This document shows, in pieces, positions 53,559 through 62,309 of a DNA stretch of 64,000 nt. The DNA is taken from NCBI RefSeq assembly GCF_000317045.1, contig NC_019703.1, positions 353,501 through 417,500 of the forward strand, written 5' to 3'. Position 1 is the first letter of the stretch. Each line of letters opens with the position of its first letter. Source of the DNA: Geitlerinema sp. PCC 7407 (GTDB lineage Bacteria > Cyanobacteriota > Cyanobacteriia > PCC-7407). Below the pieces are notes generated by a model that saw nothing but the letters and a program-made list of their open reading frames with translations, made no database searches and was not told the DNA's origin. The position numbers and the translations under genes were made by a program.

Positions 53559-54857
53559 GTGAACGTGCGATCGCTGCTTTCGTCGGAAATTGCGTGTGTA
53601 GTGGTGCTGACGCTGATTGATTTGCCGGAGCGTCGCCCACTTCAGATGTGGCGTTTTGAAGATGCTCCGGTCATTCGGGTTGGCCGCGCGACGGATAACG
53701 ATGTGGTGATTTCCCATTCCCTGATTTCTCGCCATCATCTGGAGCTGCGATCGCCCCCGGAGCCCAATCAGCCGTGGCAGCTGATCAGTACTGGCCGCAA
53801 CGGCACATTTCTCAATGGCTTGCTGACCTGCGGCGGGCCGGTGCGCGATGGTGCCCTGATTCAGCTGGCCCACAATGGCCCACTGCTGCAGTTTCAGCTC
53901 GAAATGAAGCGATCGCCGTCCCGCCGCCCGAGGGCAGACTCTCGGGGGCTCGCCCGGGAGGCGATCGCCCCCTCCGCCTGTCGTCACAGCGGCAATCCAC
54001 CCGGCAACACATTTTGCATTCACTGCGGCTACCCGGTGGCCCCGTTGATGCGCCTGCGCCACTACCAAATTTTGCGTATCTTGGGGCAGGGCGGCATGGG
54101 GACGACCTATCTGGCCTGGGACGAGCGCCGGGCGATCGCGGCGATGCACAACCCCACCGAGGCTCTGGTGGTCCTCAAGGAAATGAACGCGGATATGGTC
54201 CGCCTGACGAAAGCGCGAGAGCTGTTTGAGCGGGAAGCTCGCGTCCTGCAAACCCTGCGCCACCCCGGTATTCCCCAGTTCTTCGAGTTTTTTGCCGAGG
54301 GCGATCGCCAGTATCTGACCATGGAGCTGATTCCGGGCCAGGACTTGGACACGTGGATCCAGCGCCACGGGCCTGTCAGCCTGCCCCTAGCCCTCGACTG
54401 GATCGTGCAGGTGGGCTGGATTTTGGACTATCTGCATTGCCTCAATCCGCCGGTGATTCATCGGGATATCAAGCCCGCTAACTTGATGCTGCGTCACCGC
54501 GATCGCCGCATTTTCTTGCTGGACTTTGGCGCCGTCAAAGAGAGCGGAACGCCCTGGGCCACCCGCATCGGAGCCGAGCACTACAGCGCCCCCGAGCAGA
54601 CCCAGGGCAAACCCCGCACCCAGTCGGATCTCTATGCGCTGGGCACCACCCTGGTTTTCTTGCTCACGGGCAAGTCGCCGCGCACTTTTTGCCGCGACGA
54701 AGGCACCGGCTATCGACTACGGGCCGAGGAAATCCCTGGGTTCTCGCCCCAGCTCCAGTCGATCCTAATGCGCCTGACGGAGCCCGACCCCCGACAGCGC
54801 TACCAAACCGCCCGCGAAGCCATTGGTGCGCTGCAAGCCTGTCGGGAGAGCGGCTAG
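53559..54857 (+). CDS. FHA-domain Ser/Thr protein kinase
   Basis: 432 residues, start GTG at 53559 after AGGATAG. An N-terminal FHA domain (about 15-115) has VIRVGRATDNDVVISHSLIS, RHHLELR and RNGTFLNG. A half-degenerate zinc ribbon follows (CRHSGNPPGNTFCIHCG, the second Cys being Ser). The Hanks-type kinase domain (about 170-425) is complete: ILGQGGMGTTYLAWD loop, VVLKEM lysine, VIHRDIKPANLML, LLDFGAVKES and YSAPEQ. No transmembrane segment. Partner of the PP2C phosphatase upstream; without IS copy 3 the two genes would lie about 16 nt apart. Confidence 0.93.
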   Translation: MNVRSLLSSEIACVVVLTLIDLPERRPLQMWRFEDAPVIRVGRATDNDVVISHSLISRHHLELRSPPEPNQPWQLISTGRNGTFLNGLLTCGGPVRDGALIQLAHNGPLLQFQLEMKRSPSRRPRADSRGLAREAIAPSACRHSGNPPGNTFCIHCGYPVAPLMRLRHYQILRILGQGGMGTTYLAWDERRAIAAMHNPTEALVVLKEMNADMVRLTKARELFEREARVLQTLRHPGIPQFFEFFAEGDRQYLTMELIPGQDLDTWIQRHGPVSLPLALDWIVQVGWILDYLHCLNPPVIHRDIKPANLMLRHRDRRIFLLDFGAVKESGTPWATRIGAEHYSAPEQTQGKPRTQSDLYALGTTLVFLLTGKSPRTFCRDEGTGYRLRAEEIPGFSPQLQSILMRLTEPDPRQRYQTAREAIGALQACRESG

Positions 54858-55133
54858 GTTTTGCAAACGGGCCCAAGTTTCGGCATCAAAAAGCCCCAAA
54901 AACTGTTGCCAGTCCCTGGGGCGATCGCGCCTTGGCTCTTTTCAAAAGTGCTCAAGACGCAAATAAACAAACGATCGAACAAAAGATCCTTTTTTCCAAA
55001 GTCTCAAAGCTGAAAATTGGCGAATTTCTCGCAGCGATTAGGGAATTGATTAAAAAAGATTTTCGCCTGGTCTTTTATGTCAAATCAGAATCCAACAATT
55101 GCAGAGATTGATTATCAGAAGGAAGATCGACAA

Positions 55134-55355
55134 CTACTCTTCTTCTTCCCAGCTTTCAACTGCTAGGAGGTCGCTGATGGGATCTTGCATAGAAAACTCA
55201 AACTCTTCTAATTCGCGCTTCCAGTAGGACCATTCATCGCCGTAGAGAAGGGCAATTTTCCAGATGCTGTCGGAGGGCCGAACAATTTTAGACTCAACAA
55301 GTGAGCGTACTTGACGCTGAAACTTCACCATCGGGTGAATAACCTGCTGGTTCAT
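55134..55355 (-). CDS. DUF4327-type small cyanobacterial protein
   Basis: 73 residues from the ATG at 55355 (MNQQVIHPMVKFQRQVRSLV), preceded by GAGGTGAG. An earlier ATG at 55370 lacks a ribosome site. Core text IVRPSDSIWKIALLYGDEWS and ELEEFEFSMQDPISDLL is what I recall for DUF4327, a conserved cyanobacterial family of unknown function. The C-terminus is acidic (SWEEEE). Monocistronic by position. Confidence 0.8.
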   Translation of the reverse strand: MNQQVIHPMVKFQRQVRSLVESKIVRPSDSIWKIALLYGDEWSYWKRELEEFEFSMQDPISDLLAVESWEEEE

Positions 55356-55551
55356 CTCACCTCTAGCCATAATTAGGTTTTTCAAATGCTTTGAAGTCGG
55401 TAGACTTTTGCTCTCACTACTGCTGCACTTCGTAGATTTCAGCACTGCATGGAGCATCCTATTCCAGTCTCTAACGTTAGCACAAAGTTCTCAAAAAATC
55501 ATCTTTAGCGCTAGTTATTAGGTTAGATTTGGAGGTTAAATTTTCTAACCC

Positions 55552-56319
55552 TTAGGGGATAAATCGCCCTAATAGTTGACTCGCAATTTTACGAAGAGCG
55601 GGGCTGGGCGAAAGGGTCTGGCGAAGGGCAAGGTAGCCAGCGAGGCTGAGGAGACCGGTGATCAGCCACTGCAAGCCGACTTGGAGTACCCACGAAAATC
55701 CCAGCTCCAGAAACGCCTGGGACGCCCAGGCCCCAAACGCCTCCAGGGTGAACAGCTGGCCTTGGTGCAAGACGCTGTAGACGACGGGAGTCCAGGGCAG
55801 CAGCCGCAGCGGCCTGCCGACGCGGCTTTCGAGGTACTGGCTGAGGCTGATGTCGAGCTGATCGGTGAGCTGAGCGACCAGCCAATAGTGGGCGGTGGCG
55901 ATCGCGCAGCAGTCCGGATGGGCCAAATAGTCGCTGCGAACCTGGTTCAAGATGTCGCCGTCGAGGCTGAGGACGGTGCGCAGGACGATGGTGCGGGGGA
56001 GTCCGGCGGCCGTCGGTGGGCAGCCACGGGTCGCCTGCGATCGCCGCTGGACGGGGTAGCAGGTGCAAAATGTCAGCCCCGACTGCAAAAACTGGCGATC
56101 GCGATCGTCCCAGATCGCGCTCTGTCGAAGCTGGGCAATGCGCTCTCGCGAGAGTAGCAGCGTCTCCTGCTGGGCGATCGCGTTCTGGATGCGCGCCACC
56201 GCTTCGGCATCTAGATCAAACATAAACTGCCCCTCCTCACACCGGATGCAGGCTGCAATCAGGCTTAGCGGGCTAGCGGGGGCAAGGTCGTCAGCAGCAG
56301 TCGGCGCGTCGGCAACCAT
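55552..56319 (-). CDS. Unknown protein with DGD(I/V)xN module and C-terminal hydrophobic segments
   Basis: 255 residues starting MVADAPTAADDLAPASPLSL. A helical N-terminal part contains AVARIQNAIAQQETLLLSRE. The central segment LRTVLSLDGDILNQVRSDYL aligns with similar segments in the next three minus-strand genes upstream. The C-terminal third has two hydrophobic stretches (VLQVGLQWLITGLLSLAGYL), suggesting membrane contact. Function unknown. It begins 9 nt after the neighbouring 265-residue gene ends, so the two are likely co-transcribed. Confidence 0.8.
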   Translation of the reverse strand: MVADAPTAADDLAPASPLSLIAACIRCEEGQFMFDLDAEAVARIQNAIAQQETLLLSRERIAQLRQSAIWDDRDRQFLQSGLTFCTCYPVQRRSQATRGCPPTAAGLPRTIVLRTVLSLDGDILNQVRSDYLAHPDCCAIATAHYWLVAQLTDQLDISLSQYLESRVGRPLRLLPWTPVVYSVLHQGQLFTLEAFGAWASQAFLELGFSWVLQVGLQWLITGLLSLAGYLALRQTLSPSPALRKIASQLLGRFIP

Positions 56320-56328
56320 AAGCGGCCC

Positions 56329-57126
56329 CTAGGAGTTCCAGGGCAGTCGCTTTTCGGTGGCTCGTCGTCCACCGCCCACCAAGTTGTGGAGCAGGTCCAC
56401 CATGAAGCCGAGCAGACCGCGCCACTGCTTTTCGCCGGCCATGACCCCTTCGTTGTGGATCTGCAAAATCACGTCCCGGTGCTCGTGGTCAAAGACCTTT
56501 TCGTGATAGCGATTGATCACGTCGCCATCGAGCTGGATGACCGTCTGCGCATAAATCATGTCGTTTTTGGCCAGCTCATCCTCAAAGTCAACCGTAAAAA
56601 GAGACTTGGCGCGGGAATTCGGCGTCGCCTGATATTCCTGGAATTGCAAATCAATAACAGCTTTGAGCTCTTTGAGCTTCCGCAGAGAGCGCAAAAACTG
56701 GGCATTATAAAATGCCGCTTCGAGCTGCTCGGCGTCGCGCGGGTCGTCTGGATTGGGGAGAGTCTGGCTCTGGCCGTGGCTGACCCACGAGGTGTACTCA
56801 ATCACCAGTTTCTCGTGCAGCGATCGATAGCGCTGGCGCAGCTCTTCGGGGACTTGGCTCTCTTCGAAGAACGACTCTTGCAGGAAGTAGAGGTGCCGGT
56901 AAGCCTCAAAGGGATTGAATTTGTTGCCAGTGATTTGAGAAACCACCATGGTGTTGACTTCTAGGGCGGTGAAGTCTTTGAGGACGTCGCCGAGGGAAGT
57001 CAGAAACTGGCGCAGGCGGTCTTCTGGCTGCTTGCCCGGTGGCTCGACAGGCGTCGCGGGCCGGGTGCCAACGGGTTTTTGGGCGGGGCGACTGGTAGAA
57101 CGGCTGTTGGGACGACGGTTGGTCAC
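56329..57126 (-). CDS. Unknown helical protein with DGD(I/V)xN module
   Basis: 265 residues. A basic, Pro-rich N-terminus (about 1-35) is followed by a mostly helical body: RLRQFLTSLGDVLKDFTALE, FLQESFFEESQVPEELRQRY and RSLRKLKELKAVIDLQFQEY. Near residue 205 is TVIQLDGDVINRYHEKVF, the module shared with three neighbours, then LLGFMVDLLHNLVGGGRR. No enzyme motif is recognised. Same strand and 9-nt spacing to the 255-residue gene. Confidence 0.8.
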   Translation of the reverse strand: MTNRRPNSRSTSRPAQKPVGTRPATPVEPPGKQPEDRLRQFLTSLGDVLKDFTALEVNTMVVSQITGNKFNPFEAYRHLYFLQESFFEESQVPEELRQRYRSLHEKLVIEYTSWVSHGQSQTLPNPDDPRDAEQLEAAFYNAQFLRSLRKLKELKAVIDLQFQEYQATPNSRAKSLFTVDFEDELAKNDMIYAQTVIQLDGDVINRYHEKVFDHEHRDVILQIHNEGVMAGEKQWRGLLGFMVDLLHNLVGGGRRATEKRLPWNS

Positions 57127-57310
57127 GGCTCTGTTTCTCCTGGCGGCCTGGGGGCGATCGCGCGAGGGTGCGCGCTGCCAATGGGTTGATGGGAGTGTAC
57201 AGCAATTTTTGCCGCTGTGCAGCGCAGGTTAAAGATTTGAGAAAGCAAAGGCCTGCAAAGGCTCAATTTGGGAATTGCAGTCGCCCAAAAAACGGCGATC
57301 GCCCCAACAT

Positions 57311-57326
57311 AAAAAGCCTTGCAGGC
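57311..57326 (-). terminator. Short terminator after the 914-residue gene
   Basis: On the minus strand GCCT-GCA-AGGC is followed by five T residues, 48 nt past the stop of the upstream gene. The stem is only 4 bp, so this is a modest prediction. Confidence 0.45.
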
Positions 57327-57373
57327 CCTCTCAGACTGTGCTCAAAGCGCTATCCAACCGAAGAAAACCAACC

Positions 57374-60118
57374 CTACGGATTGGAGGGTGGGTCAGGCTC
57401 AATGGGCGTAAAGTCGGCGAAGGGGTCCTCTTCCTCGGCAAAGGGATCATTGTCGGCGAAGGGGTCGCTTTCTAGACTCTCGGTGTTGCCCCAGTCAAGG
57501 AGCGCATTGTCTGCGTCCTCCGATCCGGTGTCGTTGGCAAACAGCGATGCCAGCGGATCGAGATCCTCGCCGATCGCCCGGTCTTCTGCGGGAGCTGCAT
57601 CGGCCATCAGGTTCTCGTCAAATAGAGCGGCGATCGCCTCATCTTCATCGGGACTCCCCAACTCAGGAGGCGCTGATGCTGGCGTTTCCAGATCGAGATC
57701 TTCGAGCCCCTCAAAGGCCATCTCGTCTTCCTCGAAGCCGATCAGATCAGAGGGCGCTGTCGCTGGCGTTTCCAGATCGAGATCTTCGAGCCCCTCAAAG
57801 GCCATCTCATCACGGTCAAACTCAGGCGCTGCCGTTGGCATGCCTAGGTCGAGATCCTCTAGAGACTCTAGCTCTGGAGCTGCGTCTGATTCGCCAAAGG
57901 CATCGTCCCCAAAGACGCTGGCGTCAAAAGCACTCTCGTCAAACGCTGCGGCGTCAAAAACCTCCTCATCTAGGACGTTTTCGTCAGACGCCTGCTGGGC
58001 GAAGTCCTCGATTGCAGCTTCGTCGAGGCTCTGTGAGAAGCTTTCGTCGAGGCTCTCAGGGGCTGCTGACTCGGGCATTCCCAAATCTTCGGCAGAACTA
58101 GTGTTGAGATCTGCGAAAAAGTCCGGCGTATCGGATGGCAGTGTCTCCACCGGCTCTGACAGCTCTAGGGCAGGGGCTGAGAACTCGGGCAGCGTGTCGG
58201 TAAACAGCGCGTCTGGCTCGAAGTCGCGATCGCTCCCTTCCTCAGCCTCCCCTGTCTCGCCGCTTTCCTCGGTCGTCAGCGGAACATCCCCAAAAATGTT
58301 GTCCAAGATGGCCGTTTCGTCGCCATTGAGCTGCTCGTAGGCCTCCGGCACTGGGGGATAGCTGGTTTCTGGCATTTCGGGCTCTTCCCACAGAGAAGTC
58401 GCCAAATCGGCATCCCCTAAGTTGGCCTCTTCGTTTGCGGCGCTGGCCGTTGAGTCCAGGTTGCTCCAGGGATCTTCTAGCTCTTCCTCAACAAACCTCT
58501 GCGGCACCGAGGCGCTCTCTGAATCCGAGAAGGACGGCACAGTTTCTTCTTCGGCTCCTATGGCTTCTAGGGATGCCATGATGTCAGCGTCGGAGACTTC
58601 TTCTTCTTGCAGCTCATCGAAGGCTTCGTCTTCGTCGCTGCTCCACGGGTCGCCGATGGCGGCCGGAGCCGGGCTCCCAATGGCGCTGAGGTCAGCCATG
58701 ACGCTGTCTTCGGAGACCTCTTCCTCCTCGAGTTCTTCGATCGCGTCGATCGCTGGAACTGGCTCCGCGTCCTCAGGCTCCTCGAGAGAATAAAAGTCTT
58801 CGAGGCCCGCAAAGGGCTCCTCGGCGCCCTCGCTCAGAGGTTCTTCCTCTAAGACCTCGGCGCTGGCAAAGGGGTCGAGGTCTGGAAGGTCTAGCCCTTC
58901 AAGCTCTGCTTCTTCGAGGCCCGGTTCTTCGAGTTCTGCTTCTTCAAGCTTGATATCTGCGAATTCTGCTGCGAGGTCAGGGGCCGATAGTTCTGCTGCG
59001 AGGCCAGCCGCAGACCCCTCGGGCTGGGCTGCCTCGTCCCAGCTCAGATCGGGCTCCTCGAAGTCCAGGGGGGCTTCTTCTGCGAGATCGCCCAGCAGGA
59101 GGTCGGGCGCTTCGCCAGTCTGCTCTGTGCTGCCTGGGGCCTCTTCGGGTGCGGGCAGCTCGAGCTCTGACAAGAAGCTTTCGGCGGGCAGGCCTTCGTC
59201 GGCGGGAATCTGGTTATCCCACAGAGCCGCTGGTGCAGCGGTTTCCTCAAGGGCCTCGTCTGCTAAATCTAGGTCTCCGAGTAGATCGGCGGAGGCTTCG
59301 GGCGCGCGATCGCCTTCGAAGGGCTCCAGCGCGTTCCCGTTGCTGCTGGCCGCGTCAGGAGGAGACAGAATGGCGTCGCCGAGGACCTCTGCCCCCAGCG
59401 CGACCCCAGCGCCGCCGATCGCTGCCGCCGCGATCGCCTCGGTTGTCCAGCCGCCTGCCTCTAGATCCGCCGCGTCCAGGGACGTCACCGGCGGGCCTTC
59501 GAGCTGCGCTGTCTCAAACAGACTGGGATCAAAGTCGTCAATAATCCTGGGTGGTTCGGGACTCAGGGGGCTGAGCGTCGGGCTGGCAGGGGTGGCCGCT
59601 TGAACGATGGCCTCTGGCTGCCAAGGTGTCTGCAAGGGTGCCCCACCTGGAATTTCAGGGAGGTTGGGCGAGGGACTGGTCCCAAACTGAGGCATCGGTC
59701 GTCGGGGGCGATCGCGACTCTCCAGGCGATCGCGCCAAACCGCTGCATCAAAATCTGGCTGGGCCATCTCGACCAGCATGCCAAACAGCGTGCGCAGACT
59801 CGCCAAATTTTGGCGAATAATCTCTCGGCCTTCCTGCACCTGATTTAGGTGAAAATTCTTGAGCGCCGCATACCGGCTGTTGCCCAAAAACTGACTCCCG
59901 ACCTCATTTTCAATATCGCCATCCACCAAATTGATGCGGGTGCGCATCCGGTGACCGGGCCGTGCTTGGCCGCTCTCTTCCGGCGCCAGCCCCATTTGCT
60001 CGCTGGTTGCCACCCAGGTCGTAATTTCTAATTCGATCGCTTCCCCAAAAGCAATCTTAATTGCATCGCTTAGATTGCCAGATCTTAATTCTTGTTTGAA
60101 GTCGTCGCTTTTCGCCAT
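57374..60118 (-). CDS. DGD-module protein with ~750-residue acidic repeat tail
   Basis: 914 residues. The N-terminal 135 are a clear paralogue of the 149-residue protein encoded next to it: SDDFKQELRSGNLSDAIKIA, LEITTWV, MRTRINLVDGDIENEVGSQF and HLNQVQEGREIIRQNLASLR. The rest is extremely acidic (Glu, Asp, Ala, Ser, Leu, Pro), with many LEDLDLE/EEEVSE-type patches and no globular motif. A 28-residue unit near residues 770-830 (MAFEGLEDLDLETPA) is repeated. Probably disordered. Function unknown; an acidic scaffold or binding tail is one reading. The frame is intact. Confidence 0.82.
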   Translation of the reverse strand: MAKSDDFKQELRSGNLSDAIKIAFGEAIELEITTWVATSEQMGLAPEESGQARPGHRMRTRINLVDGDIENEVGSQFLGNSRYAALKNFHLNQVQEGREIIRQNLASLRTLFGMLVEMAQPDFDAAVWRDRLESRDRPRRPMPQFGTSPSPNLPEIPGGAPLQTPWQPEAIVQAATPASPTLSPLSPEPPRIIDDFDPSLFETAQLEGPPVTSLDAADLEAGGWTTEAIAAAAIGGAGVALGAEVLGDAILSPPDAASSNGNALEPFEGDRAPEASADLLGDLDLADEALEETAAPAALWDNQIPADEGLPAESFLSELELPAPEEAPGSTEQTGEAPDLLLGDLAEEAPLDFEEPDLSWDEAAQPEGSAAGLAAELSAPDLAAEFADIKLEEAELEEPGLEEAELEGLDLPDLDPFASAEVLEEEPLSEGAEEPFAGLEDFYSLEEPEDAEPVPAIDAIEELEEEEVSEDSVMADLSAIGSPAPAAIGDPWSSDEDEAFDELQEEEVSDADIMASLEAIGAEEETVPSFSDSESASVPQRFVEEELEDPWSNLDSTASAANEEANLGDADLATSLWEEPEMPETSYPPVPEAYEQLNGDETAILDNIFGDVPLTTEESGETGEAEEGSDRDFEPDALFTDTLPEFSAPALELSEPVETLPSDTPDFFADLNTSSAEDLGMPESAAPESLDESFSQSLDEAAIEDFAQQASDENVLDEEVFDAAAFDESAFDASVFGDDAFGESDAAPELESLEDLDLGMPTAAPEFDRDEMAFEGLEDLDLETPATAPSDLIGFEEDEMAFEGLEDLDLETPASAPPELGSPDEDEAIAALFDENLMADAAPAEDRAIGEDLDPLASLFANDTGSEDADNALLDWGNTESLESDPFADNDPFAEEEDPFADFTPIEPDPPSNP
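57678..57808 (-). repeat. 84-bp-period coding repeat inside the acidic tail
   Basis: Two identical 47-bp blocks, 57678-57724 and 57762-57808, are spaced 84 bp apart, exactly 28 codons. They encode EMAFEGLEDLDLETPA-type units. A third, diverged unit (LESLEDLDLGMPTAAP) follows on the N-terminal side. Identity at DNA level implies recent duplication or gene conversion. Confidence 0.85.
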
Positions 60119-60198
60119 GACGATCCCTCGGTTGAGTCAGTAGATAAAGCGCCCCGCGCTCAAAAATAAATCCCTGAAAGGTTCATCAAACCTCTCAA

Positions 60199-60648
60199 CT
60201 AGCTATTCCATCCATTGATGGGGTCAGCGATCGGGGTTGCTGGCAAAGCGCCATTTTGAGCTTGAGGCTCTAGCAGCGGCCGATTCTCTTCGGCCCGCTG
60301 TAGCTGCTGAAGCGAATAGGTCAGGGTGCCAAAAATTTCCTGTAAGCTTTCTAGATTTTCTTGCAAAATTGCGCGACTTTCTTGAACCCAACCGAGATGA
60401 AAGTCGCGGAGTTCTTGATAGGGACCCTGCTCTAAAAACTGACTGCCAATTTCATTTTCGATGTCGCCATCTACGACGTTAATGCGGGTCCGCATGCGGG
60501 AGCCAGGCATCGCGGCGCGATCGCCCTGTTCGGGGCTCGAAACCCAGGTGGTAATTTCAAGATGAATCGCTTCGCTAAGAGCCAGTTTGAGAGCGTCGGA
60601 GAGATTGCCGTCTCGAATTTGCTGCTTAAAATCGTCGCTAGCTGCCAT
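60199..60648 (-). CDS. Small DGD-module protein, paralogue of the 914-residue protein
   Basis: 149 residues starting MAASDDFKQQIRDGNLSDAL. It carries LEITTWVSSPEQGDRAAM, then MRTRINVVDGDIENEIGSQF and FHLGWVQESRAILQENLESL, closely matching the N-terminal 135 residues of the next gene, 80 nt downstream. The C-terminus is short and Pro/Asn-rich. Mostly helical by composition; no membrane segment, no known motif. It looks like the ancestral short form in a tandem duplication, and is first of a same-strand row of four related genes. Confidence 0.82.
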   Translation of the reverse strand: MAASDDFKQQIRDGNLSDALKLALSEAIHLEITTWVSSPEQGDRAAMPGSRMRTRINVVDGDIENEIGSQFLEQGPYQELRDFHLGWVQESRAILQENLESLQEIFGTLTYSLQQLQRAEENRPLLEPQAQNGALPATPIADPINGWNS

Positions 60649-60842
60649 ATCTAAAAAATTCTCCCTATCTTCAGACCAGTATTCCCACGGATTGCCCCGC
60701 GACTAGCATCAGCGTGACTGTCTGAAATATTGCTTCTCAAAGCAACCGGCGAATCTCATGCGATCTCACTGCGACTCGAGACTGCTCAGCGGTAGGATGG
60801 TTACCGAAATGTCACTCCGTTGCCCATAGGAGTCTGGAATTC

Positions 60843-61985
60843 ATGGCGTTTTTGTCGCAGGAATCAACCCCGGAACCGATTGTCACTAGCCAGTCTATCG
60901 GCGTCGCAGTGGTCGGGACAGGCTTTGGTGAAAAAGTTCACATTCCTGGATTACAGGCTCATCCGAGGACGCAGCCGGTGGCAATTTATCATCGCGATTT
61001 GGCCAAGGCGAAGGCGATCGCGTCTAAATATGAGATTCCCTACGCCAGCGATCGCCTCGATGAAATTGTGGCGTTGCCGGAGGTGATGGGCGTGTGCATT
61101 TCCACGCCGCCGTTTTTGCACTACGAGATGGCCCGCACCGTCCTAGAGGCGGGCAAGCATCTGCTGCTCGAAAAGCCCACCACCCTGCGGGCCGAAGAGG
61201 CTCGCTGGCTGCGGGATTTGGCGCAAAAAAAGGGCCTAGCGACTGCGCTGGATTTTGAGTTTCGGTGCGTGCCGGCGTGGCAGCATTTTCATGCTCTGCT
61301 CCAAGCGGGAGTCGTCGGTACCCCGCGCCTGATCAAGATTGACTGGCTGGTGCCGGGACGCGCCGATGCCCAGCGACCCTGGAACTGGTATTCTCGCCAA
61401 GACCAGGGCGGTGGCATGTTGGGGGCGACGGGCTCCCACGTGTTTGACTATGTGCGCTGGCTGTTTGGGCCGATTCGGCGCTTGTCGGGGCGGCTGTACA
61501 CGGCGATTCCGGCGCGCCCGGATCCGGTGTCTGGAGAAATGAAGGCGGTGGACGCGGATGATACCTGTGCGCTGTCCCTGGAACTGCTGGACGGTACGCC
61601 CTGCCAGGTGTCTTTGAGCTCGGTGACCTATCAGGGGCGCGGTCACTGGGTGGAGGTGTATGGCGATCGCGGCACGCTGATCTTGGGCAGCGATAACCAA
61701 AAAGACTATGTCCATGGCTTCCGCCTGTGGCAGGCCGCTGCGGGAGAGCCTTTGACGGAGGTCGAAATTCCGGCGGCGATCGCCTTTGAGACGACCTATC
61801 CCGATGGGCGCATTGCGCCCTTTGTGCGCATTCTCGATCGCTGGGTTCAGAGCATGGACCAAGGGCAGCCGGTCGCGCCCACGCTCCAAGAGGGACTCTA
61901 TTCCCAGCTGATCATGGACTTGGTCCATGAGTCCCACCGGCGCGGCGTTTGGGTCGAGGTGCCTTTGGAAGACGCTCGATCTTGA
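60843..61985 (+). CDS. Gfo/Idh/MocA-family oxidoreductase
   Basis: 380 residues, start MAFLSQESTPEPIVTSQSIG. An NAD(P)-binding Rossmann fold, VAVVGTGFGEKVHIPGLQAH, is followed by VCISTPPFLHYEMARTVLEA and the family hallmark LLLEKPTTLRAEEAR. The second domain has GGGMLGATGSHVFDYVRWLF, with the His/Asp of the catalytic region. It probably oxidises or reduces a sugar or cyclitol; the substrate is not predictable. Monocistronic; tRNA-Ser lies on the other strand just beyond it. Confidence 0.9.
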   Translation: MAFLSQESTPEPIVTSQSIGVAVVGTGFGEKVHIPGLQAHPRTQPVAIYHRDLAKAKAIASKYEIPYASDRLDEIVALPEVMGVCISTPPFLHYEMARTVLEAGKHLLLEKPTTLRAEEARWLRDLAQKKGLATALDFEFRCVPAWQHFHALLQAGVVGTPRLIKIDWLVPGRADAQRPWNWYSRQDQGGGMLGATGSHVFDYVRWLFGPIRRLSGRLYTAIPARPDPVSGEMKAVDADDTCALSLELLDGTPCQVSLSSVTYQGRGHWVEVYGDRGTLILGSDNQKDYVHGFRLWQAAAGEPLTEVEIPAAIAFETTYPDGRIAPFVRILDRWVQSMDQGQPVAPTLQEGLYSQLIMDLVHESHRRGVWVEVPLEDARS

Positions 61986-62092
61986 GGGGATGGAACCTGA
62001 GGAGTATGGCGATCGCCCCGAAAAGCGCGATCGCCAAAAACACCTGAAAGCCGAGGCTTCCAGACTTCCAAGGTCTATTAAATCTTTGAGAA

Positions 62093-62179
62093 CGGAGAGG
62101 GAGGGATTCGAACCCTCGTCAGGCTTGCACCTGAAGCGGTTTTCGAGACCGCCGCATTCAACCACTCTGCCACCTCTCC
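62093..62179 (-). tRNA. tRNA-Ser (anticodon CGA)
   Basis: 87 nt, class II tRNA with a long variable arm. The acceptor stem is GGAGAGG/CCTCTCC with discriminator G. The anticodon stem GCGGT/ACCGC encloses the loop CTCGAAA, giving anticodon CGA, which reads UCG. The T-arm contains GGTTCGAATCC. CCA is not encoded. Confidence 0.95.
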
Positions 62180-62309
62180 AACAGGAGGCTCCGCTCTTCA
62201 GTTGGGCTGTCTCACATAGAGGCAACCGGCTTCCTACGACAGGAAGCGATCGCCATTGTAACGCCCCTGGGGAGTTTCACCAAGTCCCTGCGGCAAACTG
62301 TTTTTGGTT

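Noticed and set aside
54858-55133. Terminator after the kinase gene (GCCCCA/TGGGGC at 54893-54922)
   Set aside because: Six-base stem with an 18-nt loop and no following T-run; too weak to annotate.
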